Notes: generated by a model from the letters alone, not told the origin. Numbered from the stretch's first letter, positions 43,214 through 52,346 are shown. The stretch: 64,000 bases of DNA from Bradyrhizobium sp. KBS0727 (GCF_005937885.2 NZ_CP042176.1:2847501-2911500); one strand, 5' to 3'. Numbers and translations are program-made.

Positions 43214-43993
43214 ATGCAATCGACAAATCGCTTGGCCCGTTTTGGTGTTCCGCTGCTGGGCGCAGTCGCCTTTCTGCTGATCTGGGAAGTTGCCTCGCGG
43301 CTGGGGGCCATCAAGCCGGTTATTCTTCCGGCACCCTCGGCGATTGCCCGCGAGCTCGCCGATGCGCCGATGTGGTTCGCGGAGCAGGCTTTCTTCACGA
43401 TCGGCGTCGCGTTGCTGGGATTTGCGGTGGCGATTGTTCTTGGCGTTGCGTTCGCCGTCGCGATCGTCGAATGGCCGCTGCTCGACCAGTTGCTTTTTCC
43501 GCTGTTCGTCGCGCTGAATAGTGTCCCCAAGGTCGCGATCGCGCCGTTGTTCATCATCTGGTTCGGCACCGGTGCCGAACCAAAAATCGCCATTGCATCC
43601 CTGATCGCGATTTTCGCGATCGTGATCGATACCGCGCTCGGCCTTCGCTCGGTGCCGCCGGATCAGCTCGATCTGGCGAAGGCGTTGCGGGGGTCGCGGT
43701 TGAAGGTGCTTCTGCGCATCAAGATGTATTGTGCGCTGCCGCACATGTTCGCCGGCTTCAAAGTCGCGCTGTCGTTGTCGCTGGTGGGTGCGATCGTCGG
43801 TGAATTCGTCTCGTCGCAAAAAGGCCTGGGTTTTGCGATTTTGACAGCGCAGGGCTCGTTCGATACGCCGCGCGTGTTTGCTGCGATTTTCATTCTGTCG
43901 GTGCTCGGCGTCGGACTGATCGGCGCGCTCGATTTTGTCGAGCGGCTTGCGTTGCCTTGGCACTACAAGAATCGGCAGGCGAGCGGTCATTGA
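43214..43993 (+). CDS. NitT/TauT-type ABC permease
   Basis: This is a 259-residue inner-membrane permease with about six helices. The conserved cytoplasmic loop reads KALRGSRLKVLLRIKMYCAL (an EAA-loop variant) and the C-terminal part carries VGEFVSSQKGLGFAIL, the hallmark of SsuC/TauC permeases. GAGGAG lies before ATG 43214; the preceding 87 bases are non-coding. It forms a homodimeric channel with the ATPase and receptor encoded upstream. Confidence 0.88.
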   Translation: MQSTNRLARFGVPLLGAVAFLLIWEVASRLGAIKPVILPAPSAIARELADAPMWFAEQAFFTIGVALLGFAVAIVLGVAFAVAIVEWPLLDQLLFPLFVALNSVPKVAIAPLFIIWFGTGAEPKIAIASLIAIFAIVIDTALGLRSVPPDQLDLAKALRGSRLKVLLRIKMYCALPHMFAGFKVALSLSLVGAIVGEFVSSQKGLGFAILTAQGSFDTPRVFAAIFILSVLGVGLIGALDFVERLALPWHYKNRQASGH

Positions 43994-44038
43994 GGGCAGC
44001 GTCGGTCCTCACTAAACAGGTTCACGAAGGAGAGCACA

Positions 44039-46951
44039 ATGACATGGCGTTCCGCCATTTTGCTGGAGTCATTACGCCACGACGGTGTGACCGGCGTCGA
44101 AGTCGACGGCATTCCAGTCGCTCTTTATAAGCTTGGCGATCAGGTCTACGCGACCCATGGGATTTGCACCCATGCGCTGGCCTTCCTCTCCGATGGATTT
44201 GTCGAAGGCGGCAGGATCGAATGTCCGCTGCATCAGGGACTGTTTGATATTCGCTCCGGCAAGGCGCTTTGCGCGCCGCTGACGGAAGATGTCAAAACCT
44301 ATGCAGTGAAGGTCGAGGACGGCACGGTATTTGTCGACCTGGATTCGCCGGCGATAGCAGCGCAAACGACGTTGCCCACGGATGACACAGCGCTGCCGAG
44401 CGCGACCGCTGAAAGGGCAGGCGGCATTGCTGCACACGCGCGCACTGGCGAACGGTGTCTCATTGTGGGGGCGGGGCAGGCGGCTGCCGCGGCCATCCGC
44501 GCCATGCGTGCGGCCGGTTATGAAGGGGCTGTCGATCTCGTCGGCGCCGAGCGTCATCTTCCCTACGAGCGCCCGCCTTTGTCCAAAGGCGTGTTGCTTG
44601 GGCACACCCGTCCGGATGCTTGTGCGCGTCTGCGTTCCGCGGATCTGGAAGATCTTCGCGTGACCGCGCATCTGGACAGGCGCGTGTCGGCTATCGATGC
44701 GCAGGCGCGTATTGCCACGCTCGACGATGGGCGGACGCTCGCCTACAGCGCATTGCTGATCGCGACAGGTGGCCAGCCCCGCCGCCTGACCATTCCGGGG
44801 GCGGAACTGCCGGGCGTCATGTACCTGCGCACGCTTGAGGACGCCGCCGCGATCGGCGATGTCATCCGCAAGGCAAAAGCGGTCGCCATCATTGGTGGCG
44901 GCTTTATCGGCATGGAATTGGCCTCGGTGGCGGCCGAACTGGGTCTGTCCGCAATCGTGCTGGAGCGCGAAGCCGAACTGATGGCCCGGGTGATGCCGGC
45001 GCCGCTGGGCCGCGCGTTCCGGCGGCTGGCGGAAACACATGGCGTCACCGTTCGCACCTCGACGTCGGTTGAGGCGATTGAACGGATCGATGGGCGGCTT
45101 GTCGTCAAAACTTCCGGTGAATCGGTTGCTGCCGACATCGCGCTCGTCGGCATCGGACTGGAACCGGACACCGCGCTGGCGGCCGCCGCCGGTTGCGATG
45201 TGCAGGGCGGCATTGTCGTCGATGCGCAAGGCCGCACCGGCGTGCCCGGCATCTGGGCGGCGGGCGATTGCGCGCTCCACCACGCTGAGATCAACGGCCG
45301 GCGCGGGCGTCTGGAAAGCTGGCACAATGCCGAGCAGCAGGGCGCCGCCGCCGGACGCGCCATAGCTGGCGCATCGACCGATACGGAAGCTCCGGCGCAG
45401 CCCTGGTTCTGGACGGATCAGTTCGGCCTCAACGTTCAAATCCTGGGTGTCGCTGCCCCGCATCATTCCGTTGCCCGCAGCGGCGAGGATGGCGTGGCGG
45501 GCACGGTCTACCGAACGTTCGATCCGGCATCGGGCCGACTGACATCGGTCGTCGCCTTTTCGTCGCCGCAGGCCATCCGCTCGGCGCGAATCGAACTGGA
45601 ATGTTTGACGCCGTTTGATCCGGCCGCTGCGGCTGCCGTCGTTCTCGATCAGCCGCATGACAACAAGGGAGATATCATGAACGCGCAGGCCAAGCTCTCG
45701 GCGCATGCTTCACCCGAAGACAAGGCCAAGACGTATGTCTGGCCTCCGGAGGGGCTGACGCGGATCCCCGACTGGGTCTACACCGACGAGTTCATTTATC
45801 AACGCGAAGTCGAGCGGATCTTTCACGGCCGTTCATGGAATTTTGTCGCGCTGGAAGACGAAGTGCGCAATCCCGGCGACTTCATTCGCTCGCATGTCGG
45901 GCCGACGCCGGTCGTTGTATCGCGCGCCGAAGACGGCACCATCCACGTCTTTGAAAACCGTTGCCTGCATCGCGCCGCCGAATTCTGCCGCGAACTGCAT
46001 GGCAACGCCAAGGAGTTCGTCTGCCCCTATCACCAGTGGTCCTACGATCTGAAGGGCAATCTGGCCGGAGTGCCGTTCCGGCGCGGCGTCAACGGCGCGG
46101 GCGGCATGCCGGCGGATTTCAAGACCTCGGAACATGGCTTGAAGCGGCTGACGGTCACCACCCATCGTGGCGTGGTGTTCGCATCATACTGCGCCGATAT
46201 GGAGCCGCTCGCCGACTATCTCGGGCCCGAGATTCTCGCAGAATTCGAGGCGACCTTCGACGGCCGCATTCCGCGCGTGCTCGGTCATTATCGCCACAGC
46301 CTGCCGGGCAACTGGAAACTGTATCACGAGAATCTCAAGGACCCCTATCACGCCACCCTGTTGCATACCTTTCTGGTGACGTTCGGCCTTCTCGTCGCCG
46401 GCAACAAATCCCTGATGCTGGCGGACGCGACCGGGCGTCATGGCGTGATGGCATCGGCAAAATCCGACGCCAGCAAGATTGCCGCCGACACCAAAAAGGA
46501 AATGCGCGCCTACAAGGAAGGGATGTCGCTGTCCGATCCGCGCTTCATGGATTTCGTCGACGAGTTCAAGAGCCCGTGGTCGGTGACCATGATGACGCTG
46601 TGGCCGAACATGATCATCCAGCGCGAGATGAACACGCTCGGCATTCGCCAGATCGTGCCGACCGGCCCGAACGAATTCATCATGAAATGGACGATGTTCG
46701 GCTTCGAGGGCGACGACGAGGAGATGACGCGTCATCGGCTGCGGCAGGGCAATCTGATGGGGCCTGCCGGCTTCCTTGGTCTGGAAGACAACGAAGCCAT
46801 CAAGTTCGTGCAGGACGGCATGATTTCCGTGCCGAACGGCGAGCATATGGTCGAGCTCGATCCCGGCAACATGGGAACCGCCGATACGCTGATTTCGGAG
46901 GCCGCCATCCGCGGCATGTATCGATATTGGCGCGAGGTGATGGCGCTGTGA
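44039..46951 (+). CDS. Rieske ferredoxin-ferredoxin reductase-oxygenase alpha fusion (PicB-like)
   Basis: This single 970-residue frame holds a whole Rieske oxygenase electron chain. Residues 1-110 are a Rieske ferredoxin (C43-x-H45, C62-xx-H65). Residues about 140-545 are an FAD/NAD reductase (CLIVGAGQAAAAAIRAMRAA, VAIIGGGFIGMELASVAAEL, GIWAAGDCALHHAEI). Residues 547-970 are an oxygenase alpha subunit with a second Rieske site (RCLHRAAEFC to CPYHQWSYD) and mononuclear iron ligands (ENLKDPYHATLLH). The alpha part resembles NagG/AndAc-type oxygenases. An internal GGGAG followed by ATG at 45677 could also yield free alpha. By context it hydroxylates 6-hydroxypicolinate. Confidence 0.85.
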   Translation: MTWRSAILLESLRHDGVTGVEVDGIPVALYKLGDQVYATHGICTHALAFLSDGFVEGGRIECPLHQGLFDIRSGKALCAPLTEDVKTYAVKVEDGTVFVDLDSPAIAAQTTLPTDDTALPSATAERAGGIAAHARTGERCLIVGAGQAAAAAIRAMRAAGYEGAVDLVGAERHLPYERPPLSKGVLLGHTRPDACARLRSADLEDLRVTAHLDRRVSAIDAQARIATLDDGRTLAYSALLIATGGQPRRLTIPGAELPGVMYLRTLEDAAAIGDVIRKAKAVAIIGGGFIGMELASVAAELGLSAIVLEREAELMARVMPAPLGRAFRRLAETHGVTVRTSTSVEAIERIDGRLVVKTSGESVAADIALVGIGLEPDTALAAAAGCDVQGGIVVDAQGRTGVPGIWAAGDCALHHAEINGRRGRLESWHNAEQQGAAAGRAIAGASTDTEAPAQPWFWTDQFGLNVQILGVAAPHHSVARSGEDGVAGTVYRTFDPASGRLTSVVAFSSPQAIRSARIELECLTPFDPAAAAAVVLDQPHDNKGDIMNAQAKLSAHASPEDKAKTYVWPPEGLTRIPDWVYTDEFIYQREVERIFHGRSWNFVALEDEVRNPGDFIRSHVGPTPVVVSRAEDGTIHVFENRCLHRAAEFCRELHGNAKEFVCPYHQWSYDLKGNLAGVPFRRGVNGAGGMPADFKTSEHGLKRLTVTTHRGVVFASYCADMEPLADYLGPEILAEFEATFDGRIPRVLGHYRHSLPGNWKLYHENLKDPYHATLLHTFLVTFGLLVAGNKSLMLADATGRHGVMASAKSDASKIAADTKKEMRAYKEGMSLSDPRFMDFVDEFKSPWSVTMMTLWPNMIIQREMNTLGIRQIVPTGPNEFIMKWTMFGFEGDDEEMTRHRLRQGNLMGPAGFLGLEDNEAIKFVQDGMISVPNGEHMVELDPGNMGTADTLISEAAIRGMYRYWREVMAL
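45667..45679 (+). promoter_or_regulatory. Internal ribosome site and start inside the Rieske fusion frame
   Basis: GGGAG then ATATC precedes an in-frame ATG at 45677-45679. It lies exactly where the alpha subunit domain starts (MNAQAKLSAH). No stop codon separates it from the reductase, so translation could both read through and restart here. Confidence 0.55.
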
Positions 46952-47012
46952 TATTTTCGCTCTCGCAAGAGAGTGAGGCCGCGTCAGCAGTCAACTCGAG
47001 GAAACGAAAACA

Positions 47013-47546
47013 ATGTCGCTTGCAATTGACATGAAATCACGACAACCGGACACCAGAGACGCGCGTATCGAGCGCATCTTGCTCCGTGCAGAGATCGAGC
47101 AATTCAACGCGGTCTACGGGATGGCGCTGGACGATCAGCGGCTGTCCGATTGGAGCGAGATGTTCACCGAGGACGCCAGCTATGTCGTTCTCTCGCGCGA
47201 AAATCACGATCGCGGCATGCCGGTCGGGCTGATTTACTGCGAAAACCGGGCGATGATCCGCGATCGCGCCTTCGCGCTGGAAAAAACCGCGATGTTCGCG
47301 CCGCGTTACCTGCGACATTTCGTCAGCAATACGCAGGTGATCGGTATCGACCCGGACGGGTCGATTCGTGCGAGCGCGAATTATCTGCTGTTGCAGGTGT
47401 TGTTCGACCGCCCGGACGCGACGCTGCATCAGGTCGGGGTCTATCACGATATTTTTCGTAGCGGTTCGGACGGATTGAAGCTGGCCAAACGCCATTGCGT
47501 CTACGACAATCTGCTGGTCCCGAACGCGCTGTGCCTGCCGGTTTGA
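47013..47546 (+). CDS. Rieske oxygenase beta subunit
   Basis: This 177-residue SnoaL-like small subunit packs against the alpha subunit to form an alpha3beta3 oxygenase. Family signs are IEQFNAVYGMALDDQRLSDW, MFTEDASYVVLSRENHDRGM, RYLRHFVSNTQVIGIDPDGS and the C-terminal CVYDNLLVPNALCLPV. It follows the alpha-coding end by 61 bases with a GAGG site before ATG 47013. Its presence confirms that the preceding oxygenase is a true ring-hydroxylating type and not an orphan. Confidence 0.87.
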   Translation: MSLAIDMKSRQPDTRDARIERILLRAEIEQFNAVYGMALDDQRLSDWSEMFTEDASYVVLSRENHDRGMPVGLIYCENRAMIRDRAFALEKTAMFAPRYLRHFVSNTQVIGIDPDGSIRASANYLLLQVLFDRPDATLHQVGVYHDIFRSGSDGLKLAKRHCVYDNLLVPNALCLPV

Positions 47547-47610
47547 ACCGGGCCGGACAGAGCACCCTCAGATAGTGCGGCGCGCAGCGTCGGTGGTCAT
47601 GGAGCAAGAA

Positions 47611-49989
47611 GTGAGCGAAACCACATCTTCCGCGGAAGGCATCGGCGCCCGCGTTCTGCGCAAGGAAGATGCGCGGCATTTGCGCGGCCGCGGCCAGTTT
47701 GTCGGTGATCTGTTCATGGCGGGATTGCAGGAGGTGGCGTTTCTTCGCAGTCCGCTCGCGCATGCGCGTATTGTGTCGCGGACGCGCCCCCCCGACCATG
47801 ACCATGCGATCTTCTTTCTTGACGATCTGAAGGGCGTTGCTCCCATTGTCACCCGCTCGTCCATTCCCGGTTATAAGGTTTCGGAATATCCGGTTTTAGC
47901 CCGGGAAAAGGTAAGATTCGTCGGCGAGCCCGTCGCCATGTGCGTGAGCAAAAATCGCGCGGCGGCTGAGGATCTGACGGAACTCGTCGAGGTCGACTAT
48001 GACGAACTGCCGACTATCGTCTCCTGCGACAGCGGGCGCAAGGCCGACGCGGTGCAATTGCACGACAGTTGGGGCGACAATCTCTTTCTCGAAACGTCTT
48101 TCGACAGTGGCATCGATGCGATCGCAGCAACGGCACCGGTCGTCGTCGACCTCGACGTCTCTTGCGCACGCCAGACCATGCATCCGCTGGAAGGCAAGGG
48201 TGTCCTTGCGTTCTGGGACTATCGGGCCGGGCAACTCGTCGTTCACACCTCGACCCAGGTGCCGCATCTCATTCGCGCCGGCCTTTCGGAATGTCTGGGG
48301 CTGCCACAGGCCGTGATTCGCGTGATCGCGCCCGATGTCGGCGGCGGTTTCGGATACAAATGCCTGTTGCAGCCGGAAGAAATCGCGGTGGCGTGGCTGG
48401 CCGTGACCTACAAGACGCCGTTTCGCTGGACCGAGGATCGCCGCGAGCATCTGGTCGCCGGCGCCAATGCGCGCCAGCATCACTACAAGATCAAGGCCTA
48501 CGCCGATAAGCGCGGCAAATTGCTGGGGCTCGATGCTGAAATTTCGGTCGACACCGGCGCCTATTCGGTCTGGCCGTTCACCGCCTGTCTCGAGGCGGCG
48601 CAGGCCGGCGGCAATTTGCCGGGGCCATACCATCTGGCCGCCTATCGGGCCAAAGTGTTCTCCGTCGCCACCAACAAGCCGCCATTTGCGCCGTATCGCG
48701 GCGTTGCACGGCCGGGCGTTTGCTTCGCCATGGAGCAAACGATCGATGCCATCGCCAAAGCCGTCGGCCGCGAGGCGTGGGAAGTGCGCGCCGAAAACCT
48801 GGTGGCCGCCAGCGCCATGCCCTACACCAACATCACCAACAAGCATTACGATTCCGGCGACTATCCGGGCGCGCTGCTTGAAGCAAAGGAGATGATCGGC
48901 CTGGATGCATTTCGCGCCGGTGCGCGCCGCGACGCGCTCGGTCGATATCTTGGCGTCGGCTTCGCCAGCTACACCGAGCAGTCCGCGCACGGCACGAAAG
49001 TGTTCGCCGCGTGGGGGCTTCCCCTGGTGCCGGGCTTTGATCAGGCCTTCGTCAAGCTGACGCCCGATGGCGCGCTCGAAGTGCGCTCGGGCATTCACAC
49101 TATCGGTCAGGGGCTGGAGACGACGCTGGCGCAGATCGCGGGCGAAGTGACCGGCGTACCCTACAAGGACATTCGCGTGACGCTGGGCGATACTGCGACG
49201 ACGCCGTTTTCAACCGGGGCCTATGCGTCGCGCGGCATCGTGATGACGGGTGGCGCAGTTGGCCGCGCGGCCGAAGTTGTCGCCCTGCGCATCAAGGCCA
49301 TCGCCGCGCATTTGCTGCAGGTCGAGCCGGCCGCCGTGGCATTCAAGGACGGACGCATCTCTGCCGGCCAGGCCAGCGTGTCCTACGAAGACGTCGGCCG
49401 CGCCTGGTATATCCGCCCGGATCAGTTGCCGGATAATGTCGATCGCGGTGGGCTGGAGGCAACCGAGGGCTATAAGCCGCTGGTGGATGGCGGGGTGTTT
49501 TCCTACGCCAGTCACGCGGCCCGTGTTGCCGTCGATCCGGAAACCGGTCTCGTGGAGATCCTCGACTACGCCATCGTCGAAGATTGCGGAAAGATGGTTA
49601 ATCCAATGATCGTCGAGGGCCAGACCTATGGCGGCGCGGCGCAGGGGGTCGGCACCGCCCTGTTCGAAGAAAGCCCCTACGACGATAACGGTCAGCCGCT
49701 GGCATCCACACTGCTTGACTACATTTTACCCGGTCCGGTGGAGTTGCCGAAATTCCGCATCGCGCATCGGGAGACGCTGTCGCCTTATTCCAAGTTCGGC
49801 ATCAAGGGGGTCGGCGAGGGCGGTGCCATCGCGCCGCCGGCCGCGATCATCAACGCCATCAACGATGCGCTGGCGCCGCTGAATGCGATCTTGCGCGATG
49901 CGCCGGCATCGCCGACGCGGATTCTCGCGGCGATCGCAGCCGCCAAGGCCGCAGCCGCGCCACAGGTTGGCGGCAGGGTCGGCGCATGA
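47611..49989 (+). CDS. Molybdenum hydroxylase large subunit (xanthine dehydrogenase family), probable picolinate dehydrogenase
   Basis: The 792-residue Mo-molybdopterin subunit hydroxylates an N-heteroaromatic acid using water. It begins with the hammerhead domain (GARVLRKEDARHLRGRGQFV, REKVRFVGEPVAMCV). It keeps DVGGGFGYKCLLQPEEIAVA, the FAPYRGVARPGVCFAMEQ loop, HTIGQGLETTLAQIAGEVTG and the catalytic glutamate in GIKGVGEGGAIAPPAAIINA. GTG 47611 with GGAG six bases upstream is preferred to GTG 47575. By analogy with PicA it would convert picolinate to 6-hydroxypicolinate; nicotinate or another pyridine acid is possible. Confidence 0.85.
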   Translation: MSETTSSAEGIGARVLRKEDARHLRGRGQFVGDLFMAGLQEVAFLRSPLAHARIVSRTRPPDHDHAIFFLDDLKGVAPIVTRSSIPGYKVSEYPVLAREKVRFVGEPVAMCVSKNRAAAEDLTELVEVDYDELPTIVSCDSGRKADAVQLHDSWGDNLFLETSFDSGIDAIAATAPVVVDLDVSCARQTMHPLEGKGVLAFWDYRAGQLVVHTSTQVPHLIRAGLSECLGLPQAVIRVIAPDVGGGFGYKCLLQPEEIAVAWLAVTYKTPFRWTEDRREHLVAGANARQHHYKIKAYADKRGKLLGLDAEISVDTGAYSVWPFTACLEAAQAGGNLPGPYHLAAYRAKVFSVATNKPPFAPYRGVARPGVCFAMEQTIDAIAKAVGREAWEVRAENLVAASAMPYTNITNKHYDSGDYPGALLEAKEMIGLDAFRAGARRDALGRYLGVGFASYTEQSAHGTKVFAAWGLPLVPGFDQAFVKLTPDGALEVRSGIHTIGQGLETTLAQIAGEVTGVPYKDIRVTLGDTATTPFSTGAYASRGIVMTGGAVGRAAEVVALRIKAIAAHLLQVEPAAVAFKDGRISAGQASVSYEDVGRAWYIRPDQLPDNVDRGGLEATEGYKPLVDGGVFSYASHAARVAVDPETGLVEILDYAIVEDCGKMVNPMIVEGQTYGGAAQGVGTALFEESPYDDNGQPLASTLLDYILPGPVELPKFRIAHRETLSPYSKFGIKGVGEGGAIAPPAAIINAINDALAPLNAILRDAPASPTRILAAIAAAKAAAAPQVGGRVGA

Positions 49990-50825
49990 AGTCCGCAGCA
50001 TTCGACTACAAGCGTGCCCGCACGTTGCTGGAGGCTGCGGAATTTCTCGCAGCTGGCAACGGCGACGCGAAAATTCTTGCAGGGGGCCAGTCCCTGGCAC
50101 CGATGCTTAATCTGCGGCTTGCGCGCCCGCGCATCCTGATCGATATCAAGCGCGCCGAAGGTTTGCGCGAACTCACCGGCGACGATAAGGTCATGTCTAT
50201 CGGCGCGGGCTGGACCCATGCCGAGATCGAGGACGGGGTATTTGAAGACCCGACGCGTGGATTGATGTCGTATGTCGCGCGCGGCATCGCCTACCGCGCT
50301 GTGCGCAATCGGGGTACGATCGGCGGCAGCCTCGCTCATGCCGATCCCGCGGCCGACTGGATTTCGACTATGGCGGCGCTGGGGGCGACCATGGTGTCGC
50401 GGGGCGCCGACGGCGGCAGACGCCGCTTCTCTGCCGATACGTTTCTGGCGGGCGCTTTCCAAACCAGGCTGGGCGCAAACGATGTGCTGATTGCCATTGA
50501 GGCGCCGCGGCTCTCGGAAAAGGCCGGATGGGGTTATTACAAGATCTGTCGCAAGAGCGGCGAGTTCGCCAACGCGATCGGCGTTGCCATTTTTGATCCG
50601 AAAAGTGGATTGAGCCGCGTTCTCGCAGGTGCGACGGACGGTCCGCCGGTGCTGCTCCCGAAGACGGCGAAAGTGCTGGCGGACAAAGGCGCATCCGCCG
50701 CCGTCGACATCGTTGACGCTGAGATCGCAACGGTGCTGTTCGGCCACGATGCCGCCGGCCGGCAGTTGCATGCCACCGCGGTGCGCCGCGCTCTCGGTGC
50801 GCTCGCCGTCAAATCGGATCATTGA
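49986..50825 (+). CDS. Molybdenum hydroxylase FAD-binding (medium) subunit
   Basis: This 279-residue CoxM-like flavoprotein subunit has FAD-contact motifs LAGGQSLAPMLNLRLARP and RNRGTIGGSLAHADPAADW, and the C-terminal CO dehydrogenase flavoprotein domain (GWGYYKICRKSGEFANAIG). It overlaps the large-subunit stop by ATGA and ends three bases before the small-subunit start. It passes electrons from the 2Fe-2S centres to an acceptor. Confidence 0.9.
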   Translation: MKSAAFDYKRARTLLEAAEFLAAGNGDAKILAGGQSLAPMLNLRLARPRILIDIKRAEGLRELTGDDKVMSIGAGWTHAEIEDGVFEDPTRGLMSYVARGIAYRAVRNRGTIGGSLAHADPAADWISTMAALGATMVSRGADGGRRRFSADTFLAGAFQTRLGANDVLIAIEAPRLSEKAGWGYYKICRKSGEFANAIGVAIFDPKSGLSRVLAGATDGPPVLLPKTAKVLADKGASAAVDIVDAEIATVLFGHDAAGRQLHATAVRRALGALAVKSDH

Positions 50826-50827
50826 AC

Positions 50828-51952
50828 ATGGCGACAGTCACGCTTTCCATCAACGGCGCCACGGTCACAGCCGATGTCGAGCCACGATTGCATCTGGCCG
50901 ATTTCTTGCGCGGAGACCGGCATCTCACCGGCACGCATCTCGGTTGCGAGCAGGGCGTTTGCGGCGCTTGCACAGTGCTGATCGATGGGAAGCCGCAGCG
51001 CTCGTGTCTGGCCTTTGCCGTCGACTGCGACGGTGCGGATGTCCGAAGCATTGAAGATTTCGACGACGACCCGTTGATGGGCGAGTTGCGCGACGCGTTC
51101 AGCGCCTCGCACGCGTTGCAATGTGGATTTTGTACGCCCGGCATGCTGGCCACCGCGCGCGATATCGTTAGCCGGTTGGGCGAGGTGTCAGAGCATAGAA
51201 TCCGCGAGGAGTTGTCCGGCAACATCTGTCGTTGCACCGGTTATGTCGGGATTGTCGAGGCGATCCGCACGGTCTCGCTCGGCAAGCAACCCGTGATCGT
51301 TGGCGCCGTTGCCGTGCAAGCGCCGAAGATAACCGAACGAGGTGGCCCGACCGAAGTGCCGGTCGTTATCCCGGTTGCTCGCCCGGCGGCGTTGGCATTA
51401 CCCACAAACGTTGGCGCCGGGACATCAATCGAAGAGCGCATCACGATCAAGGCGGCGCCGGACAAGGTTTGGGAAGCGCTGTCGGATTTGCGGCGTGTGG
51501 CGTCGTGTCTGCCGGGCGCTGAAATCACCGAGATCGATGGCGACACAGTCAAGGGAAGGGTTCGTATTGCTCTCGGACCGATCAAACCGGCGTTCAGCGG
51601 CGAAGCGCATGTGACCATGGACGCAGCAAGGCGCGAGGGCAAAATGGCCGGACGCGGCCGCGATTCCGGCATGGGCTCGTCCGCCGAAGGCGAGGCTCGC
51701 TGGCAAGTAATCGAGGGCGCTACGAATGGTTCCGTTATCCTCGTGAATCTGACGTGGCGACTGACCGGCCCACTCGCGCAATTCAATCGCTCGGGCTTGG
51801 TTCAGGATATTGTGCGCCGCCTCGCCGCGACATTTGCCACCAATCTCGAAGCTTCGATCGACAACAGAGCGGCGCCTCTGGCCGCTTCCCAGGCCATCAG
51901 CGCTTTTGGGTTGTTCTGGTCGGTTATCAAGGCCCGATTGTTTGGGAGGTGA
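50828..51952 (+). CDS. Molybdenum hydroxylase 2Fe-2S small subunit fused to a CoxG/SRPBCC domain
   Basis: This 374-residue fusion protein has residues about 1-160 as the two-cluster small subunit: plant-type site GCEQGVCGACTVLIDG, and helical-domain site CGFCTPGMLATARDIV with GNICRCTGYVGIVEAI. After a proline/alanine linker, residues about 195-370 form a CoxG-like START/SRPBCC domain (EERITIKAAPDKVWEALSDL, CLPGAEITEIDGDTVKGRV, LTWRLTGPLAQFNRSGLVQD), ending in a hydrophobic tail (ISAFGLFWSVIKARLFG). CoxG helps anchor CO dehydrogenase to the membrane, so the fusion may dock this hydroxylase to its electron acceptor. Confidence 0.88.
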   Translation: MATVTLSINGATVTADVEPRLHLADFLRGDRHLTGTHLGCEQGVCGACTVLIDGKPQRSCLAFAVDCDGADVRSIEDFDDDPLMGELRDAFSASHALQCGFCTPGMLATARDIVSRLGEVSEHRIREELSGNICRCTGYVGIVEAIRTVSLGKQPVIVGAVAVQAPKITERGGPTEVPVVIPVARPAALALPTNVGAGTSIEERITIKAAPDKVWEALSDLRRVASCLPGAEITEIDGDTVKGRVRIALGPIKPAFSGEAHVTMDAARREGKMAGRGRDSGMGSSAEGEARWQVIEGATNGSVILVNLTWRLTGPLAQFNRSGLVQDIVRRLAATFATNLEASIDNRAAPLAASQAISAFGLFWSVIKARLFGR

Positions 51953-52025
51953 TGAAACCGATGCGATACGGCCACCGAACCTACGATCGAAGCATGGCGG
52001 GCCTAGGCAAGGCGCAGCGCTACTT

Positions 52026-52050
52026 TGCACCGAGAGATCAAAGAAAGTCC
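52026..52050 (+). repeat. Module-boundary repeat, copy 3 (tail only)
   Basis: These 25 bases match 34555-34579 at 24 positions. In frame they code FAPRDQRKS and stop after 13 more codons. The GTGTGCAC doublet is lost here. The copy lies 73 bases after the last module B gene, on the same strand as the others. Confidence 0.55.
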
Positions 52051-52320
52051 GAAGACAGCCGGCGCGAGCAGCCCTTGAACTGAAGCGCGCGGCGTGTCGG
52101 TACGGGGCCGACCGCTTCGAGAGCGCTCACACGATCTGATCCGGCGAGTTTGGCGGTTATCGAAAAGCTCAACGGCAAAGATTGGCTTTGTCGGAGATGC
52201 ACAGGGCTGTTTCCAAGGCCGATCATCCACGACAGCATCGATGATGCTGCGTGCGGCATCACAGTATCTGCGGCAGAAGCGCGGGACTTTTTCCATTCCT
52301 GCCGACAGTCCACTTGCAAT

Positions 52321-52346
52321 GTTTAGTAAGTCGTGATTTACTAAAC
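52321..52346. promoter_or_regulatory. Operator-like palindrome upstream of module C
   Basis: GTTTAGTAA and TTACTAAAC form perfect nine-base arms around an eight-base centre. It is about 160 bases upstream of the first ABC gene, and is AT-rich in a GC-rich setting. It is probably the binding site of a local regulator. Confidence 0.5.

Noticed and set aside
42803..43990. 395-residue minus-strand frame
   Set aside because: It is antisense to the NitT/TauT permease and part of the ATPase; Arg/Asp/Gln-rich with no structure.
44072..45706. 544-residue minus-strand frame inside the Rieske fusion
   Set aside because: It lies antisense to the ferredoxin and reductase domains, whose motifs are clear on the plus strand.
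47896..49098. 400-residue minus-strand frame inside the molybdenum hydroxylase
   Set aside because: It is antisense to the large subunit; no motif, His/Arg-rich shadow.
34682..51952. Nicotinate catabolism as the reading of module B
   Set aside because: NicX, NicD, NicF and NicE are shared with the nicotinate route, but the FAD-dependent NicC monooxygenase is missing, while a Rieske oxygenase and a decarboxylase needed for picolinate are present. Not fully excluded.
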